64,000 nucleotides of DNA, taken from Leptolyngbya sp. BL0902. Its GTDB lineage: Bacteria > Cyanobacteriota > Cyanobacteriia > Phormidesmidales > Phormidesmidaceae. The DNA lies in NCBI RefSeq assembly GCF_016403105.1, contig NZ_CP046158.1:1-64000 (forward strand), in the 5' to 3' direction. The notes below the pieces were generated by a model. It was given only the letters and a program-made list of their open reading frames with translations, did not search any database and was not told the DNA's origin. A program made the translations under genes and the position numbers. Positions 38,087-47,642 of this stretch are shown piece after piece; the first letter of the stretch is position 1, and every line of letters starts with the position of its first letter.

Positions 38087-38842
38087 ATGACCCATTCCAA
38101 AACCTGTCGCATCAAAATCATCAACGGCAACACCTGCGAACCGATGACTCACAACATCGACGCCTCGGCCCAGGCCGCCAAGTTTGCCCACACCGAAATC
38201 GTCACCGTGACACCCCAGGCAGGGCCAGAATCCATTGAAGGGTTCTACGACGAATACCTAGCTATTCCCGGCATTTTGGAGCAAATTCTTTTAGACCAGA
38301 ACTCGGACGCCTTTATCTTGGCCTGTTGGGGCGACCCCGGCCTTGAAGCGGCCCGAGAAATTACCGCCAAACCCGTGGTCGGCATTGCCGAAGCCAGCCT
38401 CTATGTGGCCAATATGCTGGCAGCCAAGTGGAGCGTGGTCACTACCCTCCACCGATCGCGAGACATGGTGGAAAAGACCATCCACAAGGCAGGGATGTCG
38501 GGCCGCTGTGCCTCCGTGCGCACCACCTCCCTATCGGTGCTGGATACAGAGCAGGATCGGGCCAACACTGTGGACATCCTGGCCGCAGCGGGTCGCCTCG
38601 CCATTGACCAAGATGGGGCCGAGGCCCTTTGCCTGGGCTGTGCGGGTATGAGCGGCCTGGAAAAGCAGTTAGAAGAACGCCTGGGAGTGCCTGTCATTGA
38701 TTCGGTTGCAGCGGCGGTCAAGATGGCCGAGTCGTTGGTTAGTTTGGGCAAGCTCACCAGTAAGCAACTGACCTACCGCAAACCAGAGCTAAAGACCGTG
38801 CGCGGCTATGCCCCTCACTTTCAGGCCACAAACTGGCCCTAG
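38087..38842 (+). CDS. Asp/Glu/hydantoin racemase family protein
   Basis: This 251-residue cytosolic enzyme has the two catalytic cysteines in conserved places: ACWGDPGLEAAREI (C near residue 75) and LCLGCAGMSGL (C near residue 185). The N-terminal INGNTCEPMTHNI matches the INPNT..xMT motif of hydantoin racemases. It should interconvert enantiomers of an amino acid, hydantoin or related acid. It stands alone on the plus strand. The substrate is not readable. The usual CFGDPG reads CWGDPG here. Confidence 0.85.
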   Translation: MTHSKTCRIKIINGNTCEPMTHNIDASAQAAKFAHTEIVTVTPQAGPESIEGFYDEYLAIPGILEQILLDQNSDAFILACWGDPGLEAAREITAKPVVGIAEASLYVANMLAAKWSVVTTLHRSRDMVEKTIHKAGMSGRCASVRTTSLSVLDTEQDRANTVDILAAAGRLAIDQDGAEALCLGCAGMSGLEKQLEERLGVPVIDSVAAAVKMAESLVSLGKLTSKQLTYRKPELKTVRGYAPHFQATNWP

Positions 38843-38961
38843 GGTTGGGGGATAGCCAGAACTAGGGGGAGCACGGTGGCGAAAGTTCAGGTCTTCCTGC
38901 CACCGGGGGGAGCCCCACAGTGCCCCAGAGATGAGCGCCTTGGCCATCCTGGGCTGATGCC

Positions 38962-40050
38962 CTAGGAGGTCGCCAATGCCTTTTCCTTTGTGGGTATCGG
39001 CACCAGTTGATTTGTCGCCGCATCCCACAAAATAAATTTGGAGCAGCGGAGCATATCGCCTAGTTTCAGCGTGGTCATCTGGGAAAGTAGGTGACGATTA
39101 GCTCGGTGGCAGGCGGCTAGATTGTAGTTGGGAATCCGCTCCGAAAGGTGGTGAATAGTGTGGTAGCTAATATCAGCGGTAAACCACCGCAGCAGGGGTG
39201 GTAAATCGAGATAGCTGCTGCCCTCAATAGCTCCGCGCAAATAGTCCCAATTCTCCGTCTTATGGGCATAGGCACCTTCAAAATTGTGCTGCACAAAAAA
39301 GACACAGATAAAGATAGCTCCCGCCAGGGTCATCACGGTGGCATAGAGGCTCCAGAATAGTCCTGGCCCCATGAGATAGCTCAGCAACAGCCAGCTACTC
39401 ACCACAAAAATATTGTTCAGCAACACATCCCAAAACTCTGCCCTCGTTTGCCAATGCTTAGATTGGTGAGCGGCGAGGGTGGCCCAAAGATTGGTCAAGC
39501 CTTGTTTTTTGATGTGGGTTAATCCATGCCCAACCAAATCCCGGAGGCCCAGAGCTAGGGTCAGTCTAGGCTGAATGACCAGGTAGAAAAAGCCCCCTGG
39601 TAGGGTCATGATGGGCTGGCGAAGGAGACCATAGAGTTTTTGGTCAAGGGTACTAAGCTGGGCAAATTCCTCAGTGGACAGGAAGTCAGCAATGCCACGA
39701 TACCGTTGCCAATCGCCGTTGGTCTTGTGGTGGTAGGCATGATCCCTCGACCAGGCATATTGGGGAATCGAGTTAATCCCCCCCAGCAGAAACCCTATCC
39801 CTCGATTCAGCCCTTTGGATCGAAACAGGGAATAGTGGCCGCAATCATGCATCAGTGAAAAGCAGCGCAGCAAAAACAGTACCATCAGACCCACGATAGG
39901 CGGCAATAGCCAGAGGGAAATAGAGGCGGCTTGAGCTGCTAAAACCCACAGCCCAACATAGGGCAGCACCGTGTTGAGGATCTGGTAGGTGGCGCGCCAG
40001 TTACTGCGTTTCATATAGGGCGCTAAAACGAAATCTGACTTTTGAACCAT
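38962..40050 (-). CDS. Membrane fatty-acid desaturase (DesA-like)
   Basis: This 362-residue membrane di-iron enzyme has the three His boxes HDCGH (about residue 69), HAYHH (about 104) and HTIHH (about 297), and four hydrophobic helices. The spacing matches acyl-lipid desaturases of the DesA/omega-6 type, which add double bonds to membrane lipids using ferredoxin. Ring or headgroup desaturases and hydroxylases share the same boxes, so the exact reaction is open. It is different from the desaturase at 46665. Confidence 0.82.
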   Translation of the reverse strand: MVQKSDFVLAPYMKRSNWRATYQILNTVLPYVGLWVLAAQAASISLWLLPPIVGLMVLFLLRCFSLMHDCGHYSLFRSKGLNRGIGFLLGGINSIPQYAWSRDHAYHHKTNGDWQRYRGIADFLSTEEFAQLSTLDQKLYGLLRQPIMTLPGGFFYLVIQPRLTLALGLRDLVGHGLTHIKKQGLTNLWATLAAHQSKHWQTRAEFWDVLLNNIFVVSSWLLLSYLMGPGLFWSLYATVMTLAGAIFICVFFVQHNFEGAYAHKTENWDYLRGAIEGSSYLDLPPLLRWFTADISYHTIHHLSERIPNYNLAACHRANRHLLSQMTTLKLGDMLRCSKFILWDAATNQLVPIPTKEKALATS

Positions 40051-40460
40051 TGATGTTTGACCATTGTGTTACTTACAGCTATTGCGGCTATCGAGATCCA
40101 CCTCTAGGATGATGATTTCGATATCGGGGGACGACGGCGATACCCCGGTTTGCCTGGAGATCGAGATCGGGACGATGCCTGAATTGGCTCGACTGGGTTG
40201 CCCCGAAGGTCGTCCAAACAGAAGCCTGATCGGCCTAACTAGGAACCGTACCCCAAAAAGACGACATCACCCGGAAGCCCACCAGCAGCATCCTGATTAG
40301 ACCTCGGACGTGTAGTTTAGACCAAGTAAGAGGGAGTTGGCTGAGGGACAGTTGCCTAGCCAAGGGCTGGACGGCGGCGGGAAGGCATCCAGAACGGTAG
40401 CGATACGGCTGAATCTGGCGCGGCTTGATGGCATAGGCGGTCTGGGTCTTAGCCCTGGAT
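40051..40460. other. Intergenic region, possible decayed sequence
   Basis: No well-supported gene lies here. A leftward frame beginning near 40474 (MPRDRSRAKTQTAYAIKPRQ) runs through it to about 40235 and could be a small gene, but it has no recognisable family or clear ribosome-binding site. Confidence 0.3.
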
Positions 40461-41153
40461 CTATCCCTTGGCATCGCGGCACCCCCGGCGGCGGGGGGTA
40501 GCCCCCAGATCAAACTCGTCCCAGCGATTACAGACCTGGCGGTAGCAGTCGGGCGGGGCAATGGCCCAGTTCCGCAACCAGTTCATTTCGACCTGGTCAC
40601 TGGATCTCAAAACAAGCAGAAGCTCCTGGCTAGGACGGTAGGTTTGCACCACCTCCCGCAGGCCATCCATTGCCGTTGAGGGCAGGCCATAGGGTCTGAG
40701 GTAGGACTCGAGGGCAGCAGCGGGCTGGTACCGGATGCGATAGCGCACCACATCCCTGCGCCAGTTCAGGGTGGTCACATCCGCTGCCATGATCTCGCAG
40801 ACCACCAGGCCTCGCCCTTGGGTTTTATACCCCCGCCAGGCTCCATGGCCGAGGGGCAGCAGGTTTTCTCGGATAAAGGCCCCTTGCCAAGGGGTGTTAC
40901 GGCTTTGCCAGGAATCAGTTACGGCATTCTGGATCTCCCCTCGCAGTTTCTGAGTGACCACCACCATATTTTTGAGGGCGGGCACCACCTCATCCCATCG
41001 GCGCGTTTTCGATCCGCAGCCGGAGTTAATCCAGGTTTGGTCAATCGGGAGATGGTCAATGCCTGGGCGGAGCTGCTGCACAATTTGTTCAACGCTGAGT
41101 ACCGCTGGGCTGTAGACGTCTTGAAGGGCTATAGGAGGCATGAAATGAGTCAT
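40461..41153 (-). CDS. Hypothetical protein, 230 residues
   Basis: I do not recognise this gene. The product is soluble and rich in Arg and Trp, without signal peptide or membrane helix. Segments such as WINSGCGSKTRRWDEVVPAL and LLVLRSSDQVEMNWLRNWAI look like a folded alpha/beta protein rather than noise. It lies at the left border of the plasmid-like segment and has no close neighbours on its strand. Confidence 0.5.
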   Translation of the reverse strand: MTHFMPPIALQDVYSPAVLSVEQIVQQLRPGIDHLPIDQTWINSGCGSKTRRWDEVVPALKNMVVVTQKLRGEIQNAVTDSWQSRNTPWQGAFIRENLLPLGHGAWRGYKTQGRGLVVCEIMAADVTTLNWRRDVVRYRIRYQPAAALESYLRPYGLPSTAMDGLREVVQTYRPSQELLLVLRSSDQVEMNWLRNWAIAPPDCYRQVCNRWDEFDLGATPRRRGCRDAKG

Positions 41154-41645
41154 AACTATGTCGTCCTGAAGGTGTCGATCTTGGACAGAAAAAACTTGAG
41201 CAGAATTTGAATTAAAGAGGCTTAGACATCAAAAAATTAGACAGAAAAACCTAGGTTGCTACTATTTAGTCAAACCATCTATAAACACATTCAAAAATCC
41301 TGTCCTGCAAAAACAGTGCTCTAAATCTGGCTGGCTATGAGGGAATAATTGCCTAACAGAGAATCACTCAAATAGCACCCTACGACAGCACCATAGGGGC
41401 ATTATATTAGGGCAACACTAATAGCAAAGATAGCCCAAAAACCAATACCAATGATTCAGCAATTGGGTCTGAGGCTTGGGTTTAAGGTCTAGGATTGGAG
41501 CTTCGTAGAGATGCTCCTAAGGCAATATCTGGAATAGTTGATTCTGGAACAATCGCCTGCGAGGTAATCGCTTTCGGCGCAATGTGGACGCAATCGCGCC
41601 AAGGTCAAAATAGTCATCATCCGTACCTCGCAGATGTTTTAGAGC
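41154..41645. other. Intergenic region, left part of a decayed operon
   Basis: This AT-rich stretch of about 490 bases has no supported gene. A frame from 41495 that runs into the next region overlaps the permease remnant in another frame and is rejected. Confidence 0.3.
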
Positions 41646-41984
41646 ATGAACAGGCCATCGGCGGGCATTCTGACTTACACAATGTCACTGACGTTTTGGG
41701 TGGCCTTGCTGCTGCTGATTCTGTTTTCGGTGTCGCTGCGGGTGACACCGACCTGCTGTGCGGCTCCGCCAGGAGTTCTGGCCCAAGATGTCACGGTCTG
41801 GCAGCATTTACACCACCTGCCTGCTATCGGGATTATTCTGGCGGAGTCCATGCGTCATCTGTCCACGGGCTATTGGTGGCTGGGGGGGATGCCCGGTCTA
41901 CTGCTGTTGCTATCGGTCAAAGCCTTTGACTGGCTGGGCGAAAACCTGCGGGCCTTGCTCGATCCACGCACCAGCCAGGGGTAG
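41646..41984 (+). pseudogene. Nickel/peptide ABC permease remnant, NikB-NikC-type deletion fusion
   Basis: The frame reads SLTFWVALLLLILFSVSLRV and HLHHLPAI, like the middle of a DppB/NikB permease. It then passes directly into ILAESMRHLSTGYWWLGG, PGLLLLLSVKAFDWLGENLR and ALLDPR, the C terminus of a DppC/NikC permease. A deletion seems to have joined two neighbouring permease genes. The start is missing. An ATPase remnant follows two bases later. Confidence 0.65.
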
Positions 41985-41986
41985 TT

Positions 41987-42345
41987 ATGCTGACCGTTTC
42001 CAATCTCAGCGTCACCTTTAGTCAGTATGAGCAAGGGCTGTGCCGCCGACAGCTCACAGTGATCACCGATCTCGATCTGGAGGTCAACGCTGGGGAGGTA
42101 GTGGCGGTGGGGGCCAACGGATCGGGCAAAAGCCTGCTGGCCCAAGCCATTTTGGGCATTCTGCCGGAGAACGCCACCCTGGGCAACACCATGCTGTTTC
42201 AGGGCCAACCCCTAACGCCCCAGCGCTGCCAACAACTACGCGGCAAGGCCATTGCCCTGATTCCCAGTCCATCAGCTATCTCGATCCACTGATGCGGGTG
42301 GGCCAACAGGTGCAGCGAGTGGCGCGGATCAATGGGGCGACCTAG
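41987..42345 (+). pseudogene. Nickel/peptide ABC ATPase (DppD/NikD-like), frameshifted and truncated
   Basis: The start is intact (MLTVSNLSVTF) with Walker A GANGSGKSLLAQAILG. After ALIP the frame is lost: one C is missing, and the protein continues in the next frame as QSISYLDPLMRVGQQVQRVA before a stop at about 42345. Signature and Walker B motifs are gone. It belonged to the same operon as the permease remnant. Confidence 0.8.
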
Positions 42346-42402
42346 ACCGCTGCTCGCACGGCTTTAACGCTGGCTAAGGTCTGGTCATCGGCCAATCCTT
42401 CC

Positions 42403-43416
42403 CTAATCGCTTAACTGTTCCAAAATGCGTTGCATCTCGGCTTCTAGCTTTTCCATGCGCTTTTTAAGGGCTGTATTTTGCTCAAGCTGTTTCCAGGTCT
42501 TTTTAGACCGCAGCCTTTGATAGGAAACGTGAATCCTATCTCGAAGCAGCAACGCTTCAGGTTTATCCTTGGGCTGAGCTTTGACTTGTCGAAGATGTTC
42601 CTTAAGAGCGTCCTTGGTAAGGTCTTCCTTAATCGCCAACTCAAGGGTGCTGGCTTGTAAAGCATCAGGCAGTCGAGCAATTAACTGGGCCTTCGAGAAC
42701 TCAATATTGCCTTGCCTAACGGCATCTAACAAGACCGGAGGCAGGTTCAGAAGCGGCAAGCGATTCGACACAAAGGTATCCAGCGTGATGCTGAAGGCCG
42801 CCAAGACATCCTCGATCTGAGTGATAAGTCTGGACTTATCATCATCCAATGTGTCACGTTGACGAGCATTCTTGAGCTGGATCAGGAGGCCAGGAACGCT
42901 GTCTCTAGGCTGCCCTAGCTTGAGTTCCATCAATCCAATCAGGTTATCTGTCTCCTCAATGGGATTGAGGTCTTCCCGCATCAGGTTGGCCACGAGGGCG
43001 ATTTCGAGAGCTTCCTCGTCTGAAAACTCACGAACAATGCAAGGAACCGTAGCAAGCCGAAGATTAACGGCACAGCGCCAGCGCCGCTCTCCTGAAACAA
43101 TCTGAAGCCCAGATGCGGTGCTCCGAAGCAGCAGGGGCTCTTGGATGCCTTTGTGTCGAATGGAGGCTTCTAGGCGCTCCATTCCTGCTGGGTTGAAGTA
43201 TTTTCGGGGCTGGCCTAAGCCATTGGCAACGGCAAGGGGAAGGATCTGATCAGGAGCAATTTGCTGAACTTCCTCACCCCCATAATTTGTCATCTTGAGC
43301 TGCTGGATTTCGGCCCTAAGCTGCTGAAGCTCCGTATCCAGGGGGCGAACGTCGGCACCGTTGGGAGACCCAGAGATAAACTCGTCAACGCTCTTAGGCT
43401 TGCGGCGAACAACCAT
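42403..43416 (-). CDS. parB: ParB-like partition protein
   Basis: This 337-residue protein has the ParB/Srx nuclease-like N-terminal domain (GLGQPRKYFNPAGMERLEAS, IRHKGIQEPLLLRS, IVSGERRWRCAVNLRLATVP) and box II-like ALVANLMREDLNPIEE. A helix-turn-helix region and a C-terminal coiled coil (TWKQLEQNTALKKRMEKLEA) follow. It lies 17 bases after parA on the same strand. It should bind parS-like DNA and load it for ParA-driven plasmid segregation. Confidence 0.87.
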   Translation of the reverse strand: MVVRRKPKSVDEFISGSPNGADVRPLDTELQQLRAEIQQLKMTNYGGEEVQQIAPDQILPLAVANGLGQPRKYFNPAGMERLEASIRHKGIQEPLLLRSTASGLQIVSGERRWRCAVNLRLATVPCIVREFSDEEALEIALVANLMREDLNPIEETDNLIGLMELKLGQPRDSVPGLLIQLKNARQRDTLDDDKSRLITQIEDVLAAFSITLDTFVSNRLPLLNLPPVLLDAVRQGNIEFSKAQLIARLPDALQASTLELAIKEDLTKDALKEHLRQVKAQPKDKPEALLLRDRIHVSYQRLRSKKTWKQLEQNTALKKRMEKLEAEMQRILEQLSD

Positions 43417-43433
43417 GGGATAACCTGCCTTAA

Positions 43434-44072
43434 CTACGCGAATAGAGCGGTATAGAGTGCGGAAATTTCAGCGATAGCCTTTTTATCCTTGGGGCGATAC
43501 TCCACAACCCCTAGCCCCATCCCCCCGGCGTTCCGAAAGATTTTTCGGTTGCCCAGGGGGGTGTCGAGGTGCTGTAATCCCTGGATTTCTAGAGCGATAC
43601 TGGCGGCTTCTTCATTATCTTGGCCCACGTGATCGGCCCGGTTGAGGACGGTGTAGACCATGAGATGATCATTAAAGGCTTTGGCTTCTTCTACCAGCTC
43701 CGCCACAGTCTCCAGCGTCCAAACATCAAAAGATCCTGGCAAGAACGGAACCAGCAGCCGATGGGCAATGGACATGGCGGCCCGCTGGCCTGCCGTATCC
43801 CGTCCGCCCACATCAATCACAATGTCGTCGTACTTGTCTACCATCCGCATGACCTCACTGCGAACCGCTGACCCGTGAAGTTTGATAGCGGTGTACCCAG
43901 CTCCTGTCTCCAGGGTTTCGTTGCGGATAGCGGTAAAGTCTGACGCTGTGGCCTGATCATCGGCATCCACTAACAGAATGTCGCGGCCCTTAAGAGAACG
44001 CATAACCGCCATGTTGACAGCCAGGGTGGTTTTGCCTACGCCCCCTTTCACACCCCCAAATCCAATAATCAT
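43434..44072 (-). CDS. parA: ParA-like partition ATPase
   Basis: This 212-residue ATPase starts at ATG 44072 (MIIGFGGVKGGVGKTTLAVN); a longer frame to 44129 has no function in the family. It has the deviant Walker A KGGVGKTT, switch (DIVIDVGGRDTAGQRAAMS) and LVDADDQATASDF. It is a short ParA of the plasmid type without an extra DNA-binding domain. It pairs with the ParB-like gene downstream to move DNA. Confidence 0.9.
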   Translation of the reverse strand: MIIGFGGVKGGVGKTTLAVNMAVMRSLKGRDILLVDADDQATASDFTAIRNETLETGAGYTAIKLHGSAVRSEVMRMVDKYDDIVIDVGGRDTAGQRAAMSIAHRLLVPFLPGSFDVWTLETVAELVEEAKAFNDHLMVYTVLNRADHVGQDNEEAASIALEIQGLQHLDTPLGNRKIFRNAGGMGLGVVEYRPKDKKAIAEISALYTALFA

Positions 44073-44264
44073 AGGTCGCTCTCGGCGTTGCAGTACGGTA
44101 GCGTGGTCTTGCCAAAATTTTAACGGCAAATGGGCAAGTCACCGCGTTGATTTACCTAGCTTCTGGCTCAGTTCAATTTCTGTCTGGACAACTTGGACAT
44201 TACGGCAGATACGGAGTCGTAATGCCCTCCAACGTTAACAAAGCCGTACTGTGGGCCAGCGGCC

Positions 44265-45572
44265 TTAGCAATCCAGGGTGGTTTCCCGCTCCCAGGGGGT
44301 CACTTGGGCACAGAAGGCTTGCCAATCCTGATGCTTGAGTTTTAGGTAGGCTTGCACAAACTCAGAGCCCATGGCATCACGAAAGACGGCGCTAGTTTCC
44401 AGATGGCGGAGAGCATCTAACAAGTTGGTGGGCAAGGACGGTGCCGTACCAGGGGGGAGCGGATCGGTGTAGTTGTTGTTGTCGTAGCGTGGCCCCGGAT
44501 CGCGTTTTTGCTGGATGCCGTGCAGTCCAGCGGCGATTAGGGCAGCGGGCAACAGGTAGGGATTGGCGGCTCCATCGGCAAGGCGCAGTTCAAACCGTCC
44601 AGGGTCGGGGATGCGGATCGCATGGGTGCGGTTGTTGCCGCTGTAGGTGGCGGTGTTGGGCGACCAGGTAGCTCCAGAGAGGGTAGCCGGGGCGTTGATG
44701 CGTTTGTAGGAGTTGACGGTAGGGTTGGTAAAGGCGCAGAGGGCCGGAGCTGATTCCAGCACGCCGCCAATGAAGTGATAGGCCAGGGTTGAGAGTCCGA
44801 GATCGCCGTTGAGATCGTGGAACAGGTTGGTGGTGCCGCTGGCATCCCAGACCGACAGATGGGTGTGGCAACCGTTCCCGGTCAGGTGGGCGAAGGGTTT
44901 GGGCATAAAGCTGGCCCGCAGTCCGTGTTTTTCGGCAATGGCCTTGACCATGTATTTGAAAAAGGCATGGCGATCCGCCGTGACCAGCACATCGGCATAG
45001 GTCCAGTTCATTTCAAACTGCCCGTTGGCATCTTCGTGATCGTTTTGGTACGCGCCCCAGCCCAGGGCCACCATGGCATCACAGATTTCAGCAATCACGT
45101 CAAAGCGGCGCATCAACGCCTGTTGGTCGTAGCAGGGTTTGATCTGGCGATCACGGGGATCGGCCAAGGTCTCGCCATCGGGGGACAGCAGAAAATATTC
45201 GCACTCCACCCCGGTTTTTACCCGATAGCCCAAAGCCTCGGCCTGTTGCAGCACTCGTTTAAGGACAAGGCGCGGCGCTTGGGCGATATCGGCCCCGCTG
45301 GGCGTCACCAAGTCCGACGGCATCCACGCCACCTCTGGCTTCCAGGGCAGTTGAATCACCCGACTCGTATCCGCCTGGGCAAACACATCTGGATCCGCCG
45401 GAGTCATATCCAGCCATGCCGCAAACCCCGCAAATCCGGCCCCATTCACCATGTCATCGATAGCGGCGGCGGGCACCAACTTGGAGCGCTGCGTCCCAAA
45501 CAAATCGGTGAAGGAAATCAGGAAATAGCGAATCCCATGGTCACGGGCAAAGGCGGACAGGGGTTGGGTCAT
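44265..45572 (-). CDS. glnT: Glutamine synthetase-like ligase (GlnT/type III group)
   Basis: This 435-residue protein has the GS fold: N-terminal beta-Grasp domain (FLISFTDLFGTQRSKLVP) and metal/glutamate-site Glu in VECEYFLLSPDG and HEDANGQFEMNW. The ammonium/ATP loop is NGCHTHLSVWD, substrate Arg are in NNRTHAIRIPDPGRFELRLA, and ANPYLLPAALIAAG follows. Members include glutamine synthetase GlnT and gamma-glutamyl-amine or related ligases. It is the last gene of an operon with a desaturase and a MetX-like enzyme, which suggests a substrate other than plain ammonia; this is inference. Confidence 0.82.
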   Translation of the reverse strand: MTQPLSAFARDHGIRYFLISFTDLFGTQRSKLVPAAAIDDMVNGAGFAGFAAWLDMTPADPDVFAQADTSRVIQLPWKPEVAWMPSDLVTPSGADIAQAPRLVLKRVLQQAEALGYRVKTGVECEYFLLSPDGETLADPRDRQIKPCYDQQALMRRFDVIAEICDAMVALGWGAYQNDHEDANGQFEMNWTYADVLVTADRHAFFKYMVKAIAEKHGLRASFMPKPFAHLTGNGCHTHLSVWDASGTTNLFHDLNGDLGLSTLAYHFIGGVLESAPALCAFTNPTVNSYKRINAPATLSGATWSPNTATYSGNNRTHAIRIPDPGRFELRLADGAANPYLLPAALIAAGLHGIQQKRDPGPRYDNNNYTDPLPPGTAPSLPTNLLDALRHLETSAVFRDAMGSEFVQAYLKLKHQDWQAFCAQVTPWERETTLDC

Positions 45573-45607
45573 GGGACAGGCTCCAAAACGCGAAACAGGT
45601 CAACTCA

Positions 45608-45639
45608 AAATTCAAAATTCAAAACTCACAATTCAAAAG
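45608..45639. repeat. AATTCAAA short tandem repeat
   Basis: Copies of AATTCAAA/CTCAAA units lie between the MetX-like and GS-like genes, similar to those at 29418. Confidence 0.55.
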
Positions 45640-45645
45640 TCGTCT

Positions 45646-46668
45646 TCAAGCCTCGTCGTGCAGCCAGGTCTGAACGGCCTCTCGTAGGAACGCCGCATCG
45701 TCGGGGCTGTAGACCGGATTTCCCGCCCGGTGGCCCCAGATCGAGGGAATCGGGCGATAGACCGCGCCGGGAATCAAGGCGGATTCTGCGGCACAGTCTT
45801 CTGGAGTGAAGTACAAATCGGTGGTGCTGGGCATGACGAGGGTTTTGGCCGAAATCGCCCCCAGTGCCCGCTCATAGTCCCCCTGGTACACAGGATTGTC
45901 GCTAACATCGCAATGCAGCCAGGTATCCAGCATCGCCATCAAATCACGGGGATCGCGCCGCCGATAGTTCTGCTCCCAGCCGCGCCACAGGTAGTCTTCC
46001 AAAGACTCGTAGCCCTGTTGGCGATAGAGTCCCGCTCGATAAAACGCCTGGGATGCGGCCCAACTAGCATAGATACGGGCAAAGGTGTGAAATCCCCGTT
46101 CCGGGATGCCGTCAAAGGATGTCCCGTTCCAAGTCGGATCCGCTGTGAGCGCCGATCTCAAACTTTCTAGGAAAATTCGGTTGTGCTCCGTCGTCCGGGC
46201 CGTACCACACACTGCAACAATCCGCTCCACCCGATCCCCATACAACGCGCCCCAGTGATAGGCTTGCTGCGCCCCCATCGACCAACCATAGACCAGCGCC
46301 ACTTGCTCGATGCCAAACCCTTCGCGCAATAGCCGTTCCTGGGCCGTCACATTGTCCCAATGGGTGACGTAGTAACCCTGCTCGGCCAAACCGGGTAGAT
46401 CGCCATTGCTGGGAGAACTGGATAGCCCATTACCCAACATATTGGGAATGATGATGAACCAGCGGGTGGGGTCGAGAATCCCGCCCGGTTTTACGAGCCA
46501 GTCGATGTCTTGATGTTGGGCACCGTAGGAGGTGGGATAGAGGATGACATTGCGGCGGTCGCTGGCCAGTTCGCCATAGGTTTGGTACACGATTTTCATT
46601 TGGGGCAACACCGCGCCGCAGTGCAAGGGCACATCGGAGATCGTCCAGCATCCGGTCGCGTCACTCAT
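45646..46668 (-). CDS. MetX-like alpha/beta hydrolase or acyltransferase
   Basis: This 340-residue protein belongs to the homoserine O-acetyltransferase (MetX) side of the alpha/beta hydrolases. The nucleophile Ser is in YGWSMGAQQAYH (about residue 130), with Asp in PSTTDLYFTPED and His in WGHRAGNP. It has the MetX-type N terminus (MKIVYQTYGELASDRRNVIL) but lacks the full NMLGGCKG-type motif (reads NMLGNGLSSS), so a true homoserine substrate is uncertain. It overlaps the desaturase gene upstream by four bases (ATGA) and precedes glnT. Confidence 0.82.
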   Translation of the reverse strand: MSDATGCWTISDVPLHCGAVLPQMKIVYQTYGELASDRRNVILYPTSYGAQHQDIDWLVKPGGILDPTRWFIIIPNMLGNGLSSSPSNGDLPGLAEQGYYVTHWDNVTAQERLLREGFGIEQVALVYGWSMGAQQAYHWGALYGDRVERIVAVCGTARTTEHNRIFLESLRSALTADPTWNGTSFDGIPERGFHTFARIYASWAASQAFYRAGLYRQQGYESLEDYLWRGWEQNYRRRDPRDLMAMLDTWLHCDVSDNPVYQGDYERALGAISAKTLVMPSTTDLYFTPEDCAAESALIPGAVYRPIPSIWGHRAGNPVYSPDDAAFLREAVQTWLHDEA

Positions 46669-47642
46669 GGCTGGGTGCCAAAGGTGGCCGTGATCTGCCG
46701 ATTAACCGCCACGTAACCGGGGGCAACCTGGGTGAGCCGTTCGGCCAGTTTGCGGTGCGCCTGGGGCAGGGCGTGAAACGGAATCGAGGCATAGAGATGG
46801 TGCTCGGCGTGGTACGGCATATTCCACATCAGCAGGCGAATCGGCGCGAGGGTGAGGGTGGTGCGCGTGTTTTCTAGGGGGTTCGCTGTTTGAGGACAGC
46901 CCGTGTGCTCCGCCAGCAGGATGAACCGCAGAATCGGTTGGCCGACAGCGAGGGGCAGCAGCCAGTAGAGCACAAACCCCGGATAGCGCAGCCAAACAGA
47001 GAGGACAATCGCCACGGCATACACCACCAACTGCGCCGCCGTCGAGCGTTGCACCTCGGCCCGGATCGTCTCCGTATTCAGGTAAGGACGGTTAGTGACA
47101 TCGCCGAGCAGCGATTGCCAATGCCCCTGCACCTTGCCCCACCACCAGGGAAGGCCGCTCAGTTGCCAGAGGTATTGTGTCCAGGTGGTCGGGGCCGGGT
47201 CATCTAGTTCCGGATCTTTGCCGGGAATTTGCGTGTAACGGTGGTGCCACTTGTGATAGCGCCGATAAAAGGTGCTGTTATACAAGGACAACACCCCCGC
47301 CAGCCATGCCACCGCATCATTCAGTTTCGGAGTCGCAAAGGCGGTGCGATGCACGCACTCATGCAAGGTTGCGAACATCGCCGCCAAACTGAAGCCATAG
47401 ACCACCAAGGCCGGAAGCGCCAGACCCCATGCCCCCGTCCGCAAGCCCATAGTCCACAGTGCCGCACTGCCCAGCATCACCACCAGATGGGCCACCAGTT
47501 GCCGCCAACCCTGGGCATCCGAGCGCGGGTTCAGTTCCGCCAATTCTGCCACCGACAATACATCCCTAGCCTTCTCGTGCCAGGGTTCCGTACTATCCGT
47601 CGGCCCATTGGCCACCGCCGCCAGTTCTGATTCCACCGTCAT
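46665..47642 (-). CDS. Fatty-acid desaturase-family membrane di-iron enzyme
   Basis: This 325-residue protein has His boxes HECVHRTAF, HKWHHRY and HAEHHLYASIPFHALPQAHR, plus an EHTG His, typical of the desaturase/hydroxylase/ketolase superfamily. It has four membrane helices. The motifs resemble sphingolipid/carotenoid-type or alkane-type enzymes as much as acyl desaturases. It is the first gene of the desaturase-MetX-GS operon and is translationally coupled to the MetX gene. The reaction is unknown. Confidence 0.8.
   Translation of the reverse strand: MTVESELAAVANGPTDSTEPWHEKARDVLSVAELAELNPRSDAQGWRQLVAHLVVMLGSAALWTMGLRTGAWGLALPALVVYGFSLAAMFATLHECVHRTAFATPKLNDAVAWLAGVLSLYNSTFYRRYHKWHHRYTQIPGKDPELDDPAPTTWTQYLWQLSGLPWWWGKVQGHWQSLLGDVTNRPYLNTETIRAEVQRSTAAQLVVYAVAIVLSVWLRYPGFVLYWLLPLAVGQPILRFILLAEHTGCPQTANPLENTRTTLTLAPIRLLMWNMPYHAEHHLYASIPFHALPQAHRKLAERLTQVAPGYVAVNRQITATFGTQP

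Noticed and set aside
40235..40474. Small leftward frame after the hypothetical gene
   Set aside because: It could be real but has no recognisable domain or ribosome site, so it is only mentioned in the gap entry.
41495..41929. 144-codon rightward frame
   Set aside because: It overlaps the permease remnant in another frame; the remnant explains the sequence better.
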